Shown here piece after piece: positions 23,801-38,800 of a stretch of 64,000 nucleotides of DNA; within the stretch, counting starts at the first letter, position 1, and each line of letters opens with the position of its first letter. The notes below the pieces were generated by a model. That model was not told where the DNA came from. It did not search any database and saw only the letters and a program-made list of their open reading frames with translations. The position numbers and the translations under genes are program-made. Source of the stretch: Congeria kusceri (taxonomy: Eukaryota > Mollusca > Bivalvia > Myida > Dreissenidae); the NCBI GenBank assembly GCA_027627225.1, contig CM051034.1, forward strand, positions 15,615,480 through 15,679,479. Reading direction: 5' to 3'.

Positions 23801-26800
23801 GTTGAAATTTTAAGGCATTATGTACTCACTGCCTATGATAAACATACTTTAAAATATATACTACCATTATTAATAGTATGCTGAAAATTAGACTTGACAA
23901 TCTTGTGTTTTAGTGTCAACTTTGACCTTACACAGTTGACCTCTTTATTAGTGGTCAACAAAAGGTAACAACCCACATATAAAACTGACCTTCTTTCTGC
24001 TTGCCAAGATGCATCGTTCCCCTGTGTACACAATGGAATTGTCATAATTTTGACTTTACCTTAGATGACCTTCATCTTCTGCAGGGGTTACCTATACAAG
24101 GGTCACGAACCACTAACAAGGGGTTACCTATTCAAGGGTCACGACCCACTAACAAATCAATCATAATCAAGCTGGCCCAATACCTTGTGGACTATATGGA
24201 ACATTTGGAGACCTTTTCCTTGATTACCTCATTTGTATTTTGGGGTCAACAAAAGGTCCTAACCAACTTTTAAACTCACCTTTCTCCAGCTAGCCAAGAT
24301 GCCTTGTTTCCAAGTGGACTCTATGGAACTTTGGCAGGCTTCGGACGCTATGAACATCTGAAATATACACAGTCACAGATATGCGTAATTTTGAATGAAA
24401 GAAATACTCAGGGTTAGGGGTGCAACGATATACCGTGATACATGCTATTGAAATATCGTATCGCAATACGGTTTTGCTGTACCGCAATATGTATAGAAAC
24501 TTTATGTACAAAACACTGTTTAACAAAATAATTAGTAATTACGATACCTTATACACAAAAGTTAATCCAACTTGAAAGTAAATATTCATGTTAATATTCA
24601 ATAAAATTTCCCTCGTAACACAGTTACCATTTTAATTCCAATACATGCTTATTTCATCACACGATTTAAATCTCCAATTTATCCACTGCAGCAAAACAAC
24701 ATTCAGATTTTTTGACCCCGTTGACATTTCCCATAGAACACTTAACTTATTAATGCTCTATCGACAGTGCTTGTGTTGTTCAGGTACAGTAGTATTGATT
24801 GATTCTTTTGGACACCAGTCAGTGTGTTACTCGCTTACTACAAACTGCTTGACAATGGCAGAGTTCGGCAGTCACATCAAAGACTTTTGAATTCAAAATG
24901 ACACACCGTTGCTGCTAACGGCTTGCAGATTTGGAAGCCCAGCTAATTGATGACTTCACACTGTCAATATTCTTAGTTTTAACAGGTGTTTGTAACGGAT
25001 TTTATTGTTTGTTCAAATAGAAAAAAAAATGCATGGTAATTAAATGCACATGTTTTATTGATAAAAAAACTATGAATTAATAACAAACAAAATATAATGA
25101 ATATAATTATTAAACATGCTTATTTTTCTGCAAGAGTATCATTTAAATACAATGTTACAAAGTTAAATGTTTACAGTACCAGATCATGCACTTTTGTTCA
25201 ATTGCTGCAGTTCCCTTCGTATCATGTGATTAAAATAAGAAATTAAGAATGTTGGTGATTATAACATACTATTCACTTATTCAAGATATGTTTGGAGTTC
25301 GGCAACTGGACAAATAATCTTTTTTTTGTAGTTACCTGTTTTACTGTATGTAAGATACCAAACTGTAAAATTTGAGTTAATACATGTATTAGATGTAAAT
25401 TATAGATGTTATTGTATTGTCTATTAATTTCGTCGTGATGTATTCAATACGTATTGCAATACGGGTTTAATGTATCGCAATATATCGCAATACGGGTTTT
25501 GCCGTATTGTTGCACCCCTACTCAGGGTGCATTTCTGTAAAATGTGATTGTATGAATTGCAAATATTTTATATATTATAAAAAATGCATGGTAAATAAAC
25601 ACTAGAAAAAACAACCATGTGATGCCAATTTATGCAAGGCACCTGTGACCATGCGCAGATACAGGATTATCAGTGAAGTGGGTGCGGAACTATTTAGTAA
25701 CTGAAAAAGGCTGTCAACAAATTGCTTTTGGTCTATCTTACATGTTGGGTTAGATATCAGAAAGGTGCGATATGGCCAAAAAAGAACAATTTAACGAATA
25801 TACCGGAGAACGAGTTTGCTAATTACAATTCATTGATTAAAGAACATGTCATTTGCAACAAAATACATATGTTTTCAGATGTTGTGGGGTTTTAGAAATC
25901 AAATGTTGGAAAATTTAAGAGGGGGTGCACACCGTTTTCGCCTCTCTCTAAATCCGCCTATAATGACAGATCCAGATCTCAACCCTAGTTTGGCCACATG
26001 ATGATGCATGTTCTTAAACTTAGTCTTAATCTTTTATATTACCGTATGAAAATCAAAACTCTTACATAATTTGTCAGTTTTCACTGGTCAGTACCGCTTG
26101 TTTAGTTAAGATTACGTCTGAGACTGAGAACTTCAGTAGTCATGGAGATATGTTTCAGCCCAAGATTTTTGGCCCAAATGTGGTATCTGGGCGAAAATGA
26201 GTTATTGGCAGTTTTGAATATTTTGATATGTGTAGAAACTGGAAATGGCTTCCTTTTTTCTCAGTCATGCGTTTTGAGCAAGAATGAGCAGTTTAAGTAA
26301 CACCACCGTAACGACAAATGTTCACATTTCACACAGATTTCAATGTTTGTCATGCATACAATACAGAACCTAGAATGATGACGACAAGTAATTTATATAA
26401 TATATATTTACTGGACTGCCTATCCCAAATAACAAACTTTTAATGCACAAATGTCTCTGACAAAAATAATAATAATAAAGAGATGGTTGCTAGGGGAACC
26501 AAACAATAAATCATAGCAAAAATAACAATTTTTATGCAAGTAACCAAATAAATATTTTTCATTGTCAGTTTTCAAGATTTAAACAATTATTTGAAATATC
26601 TTAATCATAATCCTGACTTTCTCATAAAATTCATGTGCCTCAACTTTGATGTCAATTTTCTCGACACGAGGCAGGCCGCAATTGGGATAAAAATCTCATG
26701 GGCTGCCACATATGTTCGAACCTCTCTCTCGACCAAATACCTGATCATCCGACACAGAGGCAATCTGAAGAGCAGACAACTCGTTCCAGACGGGCGATTT

Positions 26801-29800
26801 ACGTTCAACGATCATGATCGCCTTCTCCTGGTCACGTTCGTAGCATTCGTTTAAGACACTGGTCGCCAGGGCTTCAAACTCCCTATGAAATAAAATAAAG
26901 ACATCAAAGATTAGGTGTGGATTGCAAGTAAAATGAACAGTTTTTGTGGAATTTGTTCAATGCTCATATTATTACATGGATAGGTACTAATGAGCTCATG
27001 GACAAAATTTGGGCAAGTATTAGTAATAAAGTGTAACTTATCAATTTGATAAACATGCAGAATTTAAATATTCACGCAGCTGCATTGCTTTGCAAGAAAA
27101 TGATTTCATTCAATTTTAACTATTGTCGCACATGACATTACTACTATTAGGTAACAGAATTAGAATCAGAAACAGAAAAGGTTTAGGGTGTTATTAAAAA
27201 GGTGCAAGGGCTACACCTGATTACATCACTCAATCAAGGGGAAAACCAGATTACATCACTCAATCAAGCGGAAAACCAGATTATATCACTCAATCAAGGG
27301 GAAAACCAGATTACATCACTCAATCAACGGGAAGACCAGATTACAACACTGAATCTATTTATGGGATAACTCCAGGTAACTTTGCAAAGTATTGCCTAAA
27401 ATTAATGAACACAGATAATGCATATTTACCATTAAAGATGTATCCTGATTTAAGGTCATTAACTTTCCCATTTAAACCAACCAAAATGGGTAGCAGAGGC
27501 AATGCACCAGTAGAAACACTCAGCTTTTTCTCTAGATTCTTCCCCCTTCTGCATGAATGGCACAATTAATGTTGGATCTTACATTAGTGAAAAGTCTAGA
27601 GCCAAATAGCAGGGAAATGCGTCCTGCTCCTTTGTCAAGCAAGCCCGAATTCTTATATTATCACTTAGGAGCAAGAAAATGTTACAAGCGCGCCAATATA
27701 AAACAGAGAATCTGAGCAAGCCTGGTTCAAACTTTACCAGTGCACGGCTTACAGGCTTGTGCTAATTGCTAGCTAGAGAAACTTCAGCGAACAGTTTATA
27801 TAGTACTGACTAGACCTGTGAAAAGTCAAAAATTATAAAAAGCGATATTTTAAGTTATGGAAGCCAGAAGTAACTAATTTCGACCACTTGAAAATGTCAA
27901 AGAAATGGTCTGGGATTCCCCCTGCTCCTTTTGTGCCAGCAATATGTAACTTTTCCGATCCCAGATCTTTCTCTTCTTACACTTTATACTCCTCGATGGT
28001 TTCCCGTACATTGGACTCATCTCTGGTGATGTTGCGTGCCAGGGCGCTGTACAGGCGGGTCACCGCGATGGCACTTGTTACTGGTTCATCGCCCATCTCC
28101 CAGCAGAACTTGGCCAACTCTTGTCTGGGGAAAAAGATATAAAAAACCAATTGCAAGAAATGTGTGCATAAATTGCAGCAACAAACCACAACCTCAAAGA
28201 TGATAACTGATTGGCAATCACTTTTCAAGTTCCTAACCAGAGACCCTTCATCCTCATCAAAAACAAACAACATCTATGATGATCACTGATGTGCAATCAC
28301 TTGCCAACATCTAAAGAATGATCATTCACTAAAAGGTATTAGATGTACATGGAAAATGGACTGGTGTTTCATAAAACCCAAGGCTTTTAACGTAATAGTG
28401 TTTCAAAAAGTCAAGGTTTTTAACATTGCAGTGTTTCATAACACCAAACGTTTTTCACGTAATAGTGTTTCATTAAGTCAAGGTTTTTAACATAACAGTG
28501 TTTCATAAAACCAAAGGTTTTTAATGTAATAGTGTTTCATGAGGCAAAAGCAGCTTTTTTACGTAATAGTGTTTCATACACAAACATAAACTAACTGTAA
28601 CATGGCAGTGAAATAGTGTTTATTTAGAGGAGACATTAAATGTTGGTGAAAATTAAATGTGCTCCCAGACGTACTTCTTTTTCAACTGTTGCAAGATACC
28701 ATTTTTTCATTTCTTCTACATAAATTACTCAGTATACCACTTTGCACTTCAGTCTTAACTGATGAATTTAAGATTGGATACAAAATATCACACCTTTGTA
28801 ACAATGCAGCATAAATCAGCAGTTGCTTGTAAGGTCTTTCAAACTGATTCCCAGCAATTTCGTCTTCATATGGCTGTATGAATTCATCCTCATCAAATCT
28901 GGTGAACAAAAAATACAACACAACTATATTATTAAAACTGTGCGTATGACCTATATGCGAGTAGTAAGCAAATATGATAAAAATAATGCTTGTCATGACT
29001 GTCAACAATTTGCAGTGTCATCACATAGTTTCATTAAAATGGGACATGATTTTCAATGAAGGTTTTTACATAGCATTAATTAGAGTCACAATAATTGTAT
29101 GGGTAAAAATACGGTCAATAAAGCGTGCCATATAGGCTAGACTCAACTCTTATAAAGCAGATCACGCGCAAATAGATGCAAGGGCAAAAACAAGTTATAA
29201 TTGACCTATCAAACAATGTCATGACTGTTTGTAAAAATACACCCATTAAATCGTGCTACATTGGCTAGACTCATATAACTCTTATAACACAGATCATGTG
29301 CAAACAGATGCAAGAGTTAGTTATAACTGACCTATCAAGCAATTTAGACACAAGTCGAGCCACATTGGGAAGACTCAGCTCGCTCTGTCCCGTCAGCCCT
29401 TGAAGTTGCTTGTAGATTGGGTGGTACCTCTCTACCTGGAATGATATCAACTTGTTTCTGTTCCATTTAAGAATCATCACTTGGATCTGTTCAGTTTCGC
29501 TCAGATTTCAGATCTTTTATGCACACAATAAAATATGAGATTGTACTGATCAGGTGGTACCTCTCTCGCTTGAATTAAACAAACTGGTTTCACTTCCATG
29601 TAAGATTTTGCATATAGTTTTTTTTCAGCTTCCCTAGATCTGTAATTTCAGATTTTCATTTTTTTACTCATGATTTTTAATTATGCAAATAAAAAAACAA
29701 CAACAAGGTTTAAGGTGTTTCATGTAAAAAAAAATTAAATCATGATCCTATATGCAATAGTAAGAGGCCCAAGAGAATCTGAAATGCTCCACTTGATCAA

Positions 29801-32800
29801 GTAAGGAGAGTTAGAAAGGAAAGGATGATTAGCTATAGCAGCCACCTTGTGCAGCAGACCAGAATCAGTACGCCATCTTTGGCAGAGAACCACCCAAGAA
29901 TCATTTCAAAAGAGTTGTCATTTGAAACAAGTTTACGCACAAGCACATAATGCACGCACGCACAAAGGACAAACCCCCATTATTGAAATGAAGACATATC
30001 CTAGCAAGCACTCATCATGAAGGCACTGTTTCAAAGCTTTCATATGGACATACAAATGTATAAGGAAAACTTCCTCCTCCCCACCCCATGGTGGCAATGG
30101 TTTTTAACAAATCAAAATGACTGGAAGAAATTTGATAATAATTTTAAAATTCAGCAAGTAGTTTTAGAGAAGAAGATTTTCAAAGTTCTCAATAACGCCA
30201 TATATAAAGATTCAAATTAGAACTAATTTGAAGGAATTTCGAAGAGGGTAACCCAGGAAACATTTTTGAACACAAGGAAGTGTGCTCACCCTGCTGAAGA
30301 GCACCTGCAGCCTCTCTCTAGTGAGGAACTCCTTCAAGATGACCCCTTGCTCCAGGATGAGTCGTAAGAAGGCCACCTTGTCTGACACGATGGATTCCGT
30401 TAGCACCTTGTCCAGGCTCCCTGCAAACATATCAACTGAATGTCTCTTCTCTACACATACAGAGAATACCAGGCAGAAAAATCTTGCAAACAAACAACAA
30501 AATACAAGACATAAAAGACAGAATTATACACAATGGGCACATAATACGGAAAGTGTTGTGCAAAAACATTTGCACAAGATCAAATTTGACCAGACTTAAT
30601 TTATTTATGTAGTATATTACCTTGTTCCCATAATACATCTTCTCGGAAGATTTCCTCTTGTGCAATGTCCACACGATTCCACGTGAGGGCCAGATTAAGC
30701 TGATCTTGGCGACGGTGCTTGTCTGCCCCTGAATGCGACTTCAACAGGACCGAGAGGATGGCCAGGTCTAGCTCATCATGTTTGTTCATGTTAAACACTG
30801 TCAGCTGGAATGTGTTCATTAAAAATGTGTGACAATCAGGTCTTTTTGCGACTTTTTGGTGGAAAAAGTACCTGGTTTGAAATTGGGAATTTCTCAATGT
30901 ATTATTATTATTTTTATTATTATACCAGAGTTATAAAGCACTCTTTTCATATATCAAATACGTTCAAAAGTGCTTTACAAGTATAAAAAAATAAAACATG
31001 TACGCATCTAATAGGTACAATTTATGTATCAACATTGAAATATAATGTGTGAAAACATATAACAACAATTACATTTAATTTCAAGAAAAGGAAAAAAATA
31101 AGACATATTATTATTATCATGAGGACTAAAGCTACAATTCATGCGCCTTATAAAATCAAATAAAAGAGAAAAACAAACTGTCACAATAAGATGTAACATA
31201 GGTAAAATAGGTAACACAATGTAAAATATGGCAGATTGGGAAATAATGTACAAAATAAATCTTGTTGTTAAAATCAGTTTTCATTGATTGGTCGATAAAA
31301 TTGTAGAATATGTCCAAATGTCATTGAGATTTTTTTTTGTTTTTGTTCTTCACATATTTATTGATGTAATTTTCTTCAAGGTTGTTATAAATGTCAAACC
31401 AAAATCTGTACCAGAGGGAAAAAAATGTGAGTTGGGAAAAAACAAAAGCCATATTTTGCCATATTTTGGATTGGGAGTGGGTAAGATATTCTGACTCGTA
31501 ATGGCTTTTAGAAAAAAAATTATGTGATAAACTAAGTAACATGTTGCAAATTTATTGTGGTGCAATGTATTCTGTAACCATGCACTAATTATTATTACAG
31601 ACATGATTTGACTACCAATGTCACAATAATTGATGAATTACGCATATGTATTGACTGTGCTGAAAATTGAGAGTCCAAGAAACAATTCTCAATGTCATAA
31701 CACCACCCATGATAACGACTTGATAAAGGCTTTAAAAACAACAGGCTTTCAATAAACTTGAGATTTGGTTAAAAGTGTCCAACTAAGTAAGGACTGTGTT
31801 TTTGCTTTTATGTTGAGTTTGCTTTTTATTGGATTAATGTCTATTTTTGCCTTTTTTACGGGTTTAATTCCATACCAGGTCTGGGTTTTGACAGCACTTC
31901 TGAACAGACTCCAGTATGGTGTTGGTACGTTCTTCAATATCGTGTTCCTTCCAGGACTGACCGTACGCTGTGAATATCTTGTCCCGTAGCTTGACCAGGT
32001 GCTTGTCAGATATCTCTCGCGCCCCACTGAAAGTGATTTACATTACTATAGTAATGATACTGGCACAACTTGACACAAGACATACCATTACCAGGAATCA
32101 TATTATTTTAGGTTTTGCCGGTCTGAGACCAACTAGATTTGAAAAAGACTGATTGAAATGACCAGCAACCGGTCCGACCAGTTTTCTTAAATTTCTCCAG
32201 TAACTATAAAAATTGTGATAATCCCATGATTTCAATTCACAGTCCACACAAATTATGGCCCCAATGCACTGTAGGTGCGAATGCTGGTGGATCAGTCATG
32301 CATGAATGACCCCAGTCATGTCACTATCGATCAATAATTTGAGTGCTTTTGCTGCAGCTTGTTGACTGTGTTATATTACGTAACCCGATTGGTCTCTTTT
32401 GTCAATCTCAGAGTGTACTTCTCCACTATAAAATCATGTCCGGTTACTACAGAGACTGATGATACTGCAGTATTTAGTTGTTGTTTTTCGGCGTAGCTGT
32501 CTATGATCACTTTTGACCTAGATTTCTTGCGATAATTATGCAGCGGGAAAATTGGATGCCAATAGAATTTGTCAAATTCTCTAATTTTAGGGAATGCAAA
32601 CTTCAAACAATTTGTCAAATTTTCTAATTTTAGGGAATGCAAACTTCAAACAATTGTTTAACGTATACCAATAACGGTTGCATACTTTTGGGATTAAAAA
32701 TTTACATAATTGTTTACATAAGCGGTTAAATTAAAGTTATAAACATATCTTCAACATACACTCTAGAAATAAACATAATTATGAACAATTTTACTCATTG

Positions 32801-35800
32801 TATGTCATGATCAGAATTGTATATTCATTCACATAATGAAATAACTATATTGTTTAGCCTACATAATCGGCGCGCTCTATAAATAGCAATTACAATGCTA
32901 TTCACAGGGACGACAGTCGGTCACAACTTACAACGTTGCCTGTTGAGCTCGCAAGCACAAAATATAAAGTGGTAAATTTCTGGTATTTTTCTGATAAATA
33001 AGCAAAACTAATATTAGCAAATTTGATTGAGCTTATATTTCATATTATTTTATCATTGTGTAAAAATATTATTGTACGCTGTAACCCACTGTCGTCCCTA
33101 TGAATTAATTCTAGCTAGTACAACTCCAGCTGGAGAATCATTCTAAAAATAGCGCACGGTAAAGCTGTGTCAATACACATGCATCAATTAGCGTCTGGAG
33201 AATCCTAAACCCGAGAATTGCAATAAATGGGGAATTCATAAACTTACTGCTCATTCATTACCGCTATTATTTTCTGACAATGTTAATTTGTTAAATTTTG
33301 CCTGACAAATTCATGTATCAATTATGTCTACGTAATTTACTAGTAGTTAGCTTATTAATGTATCACTGGTAAAACATGGGGCGGTATATGATCAGCTTAT
33401 TCACTGTACAGATATAAATAATTATTGAGTTTATCTCAAATTAATTTTGGGGGCAGATACGTTTTCTTATAGTTTCCGAACAATCTAGTGTCCGAGAAGT
33501 CTCCTTAGTAGGGACCGAAAAATCTGGGGTCCGAGAAGTCTCCTCGGTAAGGAACAAAAAATATGGGGTCAGTGAAGTCACAGCTTGGACCTCTTGTATT
33601 TTATTTAGGACAAAAAAATGACATCTCAAAATTAATTTCTATGCCGATTGTCTTTTTTAAAGACATTTCTTCTTTCTATTTTAGTAACATTGACCGAACA
33701 TTCGAGTTACTTTTTGAGTTATTGATTTACCAAACTGACAGAGGGCAATCATATAGTCCATTCTGTGTACCAAGTTTCATGATCATATGTTATGTTCTTT
33801 TCGAATTATTACAGAATTAAGTTTATTTCTTTTTTGAGTAACAGTCACGTGACCTTTGACCTCTAGTGAAAAATAAAGGGTCGTGTACAATCCTCACCTT
33901 GCTCATTTTATGTATACAAAGTTTCATCAAAGTATCTTCAGTACTTTTTGAGTTATCGCAGGATCCAGGATTTGGGGACGGGACAGACAGACAGGGTGAG
34001 ACCGGCTGACAAACAGACAGACAGACACACACAGATGGAGGGCAAACCCATAGTCCAATCTGTGTACCAAGTTTCATGACGTTTCATGATCATATCTTAT
34101 GCACTTTTCAAAATATTACAGTATTAAGTTATTTCTATTTTTAGTAACAGTCAAATGACCTTTGACCTCTGGTGAAAAATAAAAGGTCGTGCATAATTCT
34201 CACATTGCTGTTGCTACGTATACAAAGTTTCATCAAAGTGTCTTCAGTACTTTCCTATTTATCACAGGATCCAGGTTTTTGGGACGGATGGACAGACAGA
34301 CATATGGACAAACAGACAAAATAACATACTGACAGATGGCAAACCTTTAGTTCAATCTCAGTACCAAGTTTCATGTTCATATCTTATGTCCATTTCGAAT
34401 TATTACAGTATTTAGTTTATATCTATTTTTAGTAACAGTCACGTGAACTTTGACCTCTGGTGAAAAATAAAAGGTCCTGCATAATCCTCACATTGCCGTT
34501 TATATGTATACCAAGTTTTGCATAATCCTCACATTGCCACATTGCTGTTTATATGTATACCCAGTTTCATCGAAATAAGTTCAGTACTTTTTGCATTATT
34601 GCAGGAACCAGGTTTTGGGGACGGACAGACAGACGGATGGACAAACATGCAGACAAACAGATAGAGAGACACACAGACAGATGGCAAACCTATAGTTCAA
34701 TATTTGTACCAAGTTTCATGGTCATATCTTATGTACTTTTCGAATTATAACAATATTTAGTTTTTTTCTATTTTTAGTAACAGTCACGTGACCTTTGACC
34801 TCTGGTGGAAATAAAAGGTCCTGCATAATCCTCACATTGCCACATTGCTGTTTATATGTATACCCAGTTTCATCGAAATAAGTTCAGTACTTTTTGCATT
34901 ATTGCAGGAACCAGGTTTTGGGGACGGATGGACAAACATGCAGACAAACAGATAGAGAGACACACAGACAGATGGCAAACCTATAGTTCTATATTTGTAC
35001 CAAGTTTCATGGTCATATCTTATGTACTTTTCGAATTATAACAATATTTAGTTTTTTTCTATTTTTAGTAACAGTCACGTGACCTTTGACCTCTGGTGAA
35101 AAATAAAAGGTCCTGCATAATCCTCACATTGCCGTTTATACGTATACCAAGTTTTGCATAATCCTCACATTGCCACATTGCTGTTTATATGTATACCCAG
35201 TTTCATTGAAATAAGTTCAGTACTTTTTGCGTTATTGCAGGAACCAGGTTTTGGGGACGGACAGACAGACGGACGGACGGACAAACATACAGACGAACAG
35301 ATAGAAAGACACATAGACAAATGGCAAACCTATAGTTCAATCTTTGTACCAAGTTTCATGGTCATATCTTATGTACTTTTCGAATTATAACAATATTTAG
35401 TTTTTTTTCTATTTTTAGTAACAGTCACGTGACCTTTGACCTCTGGTGGAAATAAAAGGTCCTGCATAATCCTCACATTGCCCTTTATATGTATACCAAG
35501 TTTCATTGAAATATCTTCAGTACTTTTTGAGTTATCGCAGGACCCAGTTTGTTTTAGTTTATTTTTATTTTTAGTAACAGTCACGTGACCTTTGACCTCT
35601 GGTAAAAAATAAAGGTTGTGCATCATACTCACATTGCCATTTATATGTATACTAAGTTCCATCGAAGTATCTTCAGTACTTTTTGAGTTATTGCAGGAAC
35701 AATATTTTGCGGACGGACGGACTGACAGACGGACGGACAGACGGACAGAGGAAAAAAATCTATACCTTATTTTTCAGATACACATAATACGGATACAGAA

Positions 35801-38800
35801 TGGCATTTTTATTGTACTTTTTGAATTGCATTATCTTACAATTTTTGTGAAGTTAAAACTCACAAAAGACAGAAATGAAAAAAATTTGAAGTCTTAGGTG
35901 TGAAAACTGTGAAGATAATAGTTATACTTTAAAATATGCATGTTCGGATATGCACCATTTTCGGACACACAAATTTCGGATACAACATGATCATGATCGG
36001 CAGACCTCAGGACCGACTGACTTTCTAGAAAAATATGATCCCTGACCATTACATGACCACTTTACATACATACATAACATTTGTTATGATACTAGCACAA
36101 CCTGACATGATATACAATCATAATACCGCTTTACATACTTTACATTTGTTATGATACCAGTACAACTTGTCACTACAATACCGCTTTACAGACAAAATGT
36201 GTAGACAAAACCACCAACCTAGATGAAGTTCTAGTATGAGAGTATGCATATGCCAGTATGTCAGCAGCGCGGCCCGTTCCGGAGCAGACGACCACAGGAA
36301 TCTCGTGTTCCACCGAGGACTTGGCGTCCTCAATGGCATCTGTCCCTCCCTCCACCACCACTAACACCACTGGTATACCCAGACCCCCATCTGGAAGAAG
36401 TATTGTGATATATATACATGTATTATATGAAAACATTGTTGGAAGTTCAAAATACCATCCTTTAAAGAAGCCTTCCTAGATAACTGGGTCTGGTTTTACT
36501 AATATTACAGGTTTTCAATATTACTTAAAATTTATTTATTAAATATTTTTTTGTTATAATTCTATAATAACTCATGTAAATATTGCTTTCTTTTTGATGT
36601 ATCGAGTGATATTCCAAAAACGGATATTGATGTATATAGGTCTTCTTGATATTTCAAGATGTAAAAGCAACATTGTTGACATACTAGAATGAGGTTCGGA
36701 GATTTTCTGCTCAATCTTTGACCTCATTTTGGCGACACCGCCGTAGCGGTTCCGATGCCCATCGTCCACAAAGATGAAATGTGTGTGGTCTGCATTAAGG
36801 GGAACTGGTTCCCCGTGCAGTATCACGTTGCTGGTGCGATATTTGGCGTAAAAACAACCCTGAAAGAAATGACGCTTAAAATTAAACATGGAAAGTTTTA
36901 TTGGGAGGTTATTGAGATTTTTTTTTTTTTTAAAGTGGAGTAATAAATTTAAATGTGTAATAAAATCATGCAAATGTGAAATGCAATTTATTTAAACAGA
37001 AAAATTTGGTTTTTAAACTTTAAGATTGGTATATACAATCTACATTGACAGTTGAAAAAACAACAAAAGAAAAACAGCAAGTTTAAAGATGGAAGAATGG
37101 GTGAACTCATCTGTTTGGATGTGTAATAAACACCAAACTTCATTGCAAAAATTGTCTACCATAAAAGCTCTACATTTTTGGACACTTAAAAATAACAAGA
37201 GATGTTTGTAAAACATGTATGCCCCCCGACTTGCAGCCAAGTTGTGAATATGTGCAATTGTTAACAATTTTTTTGAATATGCAATCCCAAGCGAGGTCTC
37301 GATATATGGTATCTATGGTATCTATTTTAAGTAATGGTGACCTTGACCCCACCCATCCCATATGAAAGCCCAAGAGAGGTCTCAATATAAGGTACCTATG
37401 TATAAAGTTTCATTAAAATATTTTGATGCGTTCTCAAGTTATTGAGCGTAAACCATTTTTCTATTTTTAGCAATGGTGACCTTGACCCCACCCACAATCC
37501 CAAGCGAGGTCTCAATGTAAGGTATCTATGTATGAAGTTTCATTAAAATATCTCAATGCTTGTCAAGTTATTGAGCGAAAACCGTTTTTCTATTTTTAGT
37601 AATGGTGACCTTGACCCCACCCACCACAGATGCAATCCCAAGAGAGGTCTCAATATAAGATATCTATGTATAAAGTTTCATTAAAATATGTTGATGCATT
37701 TTCAAGTATTAAGCGGAAACCATTTTCTATTTTTAGTAACTGTCACCTTGACCTTGACCACACCCACCCCATATGCAATCTCAAGCAACGCTTCGATATA
37801 AGGTACATATGTGTGAAGTTTTATTAAAATATCTCGATGCGTTCTCAAGTTATTGAGCAGAAACCGTTTTTCTATTTTAAGTTATGGTGACCTTGACCTT
37901 GACCCCACCCATCCCATATGCAATCCCAAGCGAGGTCTCAATATAAGGTATCTTTGCATGAAGTTTCATTAAAATATCTCGATGTATTCTCAAGCTATTG
38001 AGCGGAGACCTTTTTTCTATTTTTAGTAATGGTGACCTTGACCTTGATCCCACCCATCCCATATGCAATCTCGAGCGAAGTCTCATTATAAGGTATCTAT
38101 GTATGAAGTTTCATTAAAATATCTCGATGCGTTCTCAAGGTGTTGAGCGGAAACCGTTTTTCTGTTTTTAGTAACGGTGACCTTAACCTTGACCCAACCA
38201 ACCCCAGATGCAATCCCAAGCGAGGTCTCGATATAAGGTATCTATGTATAAAGTTGCATTAAAATATCTTCATGCATTCTCAAGTTATTGAGCGGAAATT
38301 GTTTTTCTATTTTTTGCAACGGTGACCTTGAACTTTGACCTTTTGACCTCAAACTGAATAGGCGTCTTCCTTTTCTCCCAAGTAACCACCACAACAACTA
38401 AAATGATCGTAGGTCAAAGCATTCTTTAGACATCGTGCGGAGACGAAATGGTCAACGGACAGACCGACCATCCGACCGACCGACCGACGGACAGGTGCAA
38501 AGCAATATACCTCCACTTCTTCGAAGGGGGGTAAAATTAACAAATTTTTGTGTCCGAAAATTTGGATACACAAAAATATTCCCAAATTACAGGTGCCCAA
38601 AAATTTATAGACACTGACAATATCACAATTAAGTTCGGATATGTCCGGTGTATAACGTTTTTTGCCAAATATATACACGGATAGTATCGATTAATGACTG
38701 CGCGTGCTCGTTAAATACCATGCCGTATAGTATTATTAATTTTTAGCGATGTTTGCAATGAATTTTAGATCAGTTCATATGTATAATTTTGTTTTACAGA

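Noticed and set aside
32877..32886. TATA-box promoter for a nested gene
   Set aside because: CTATAAATAG is a good match but no supported coding sequence or known RNA gene follows on either strand.
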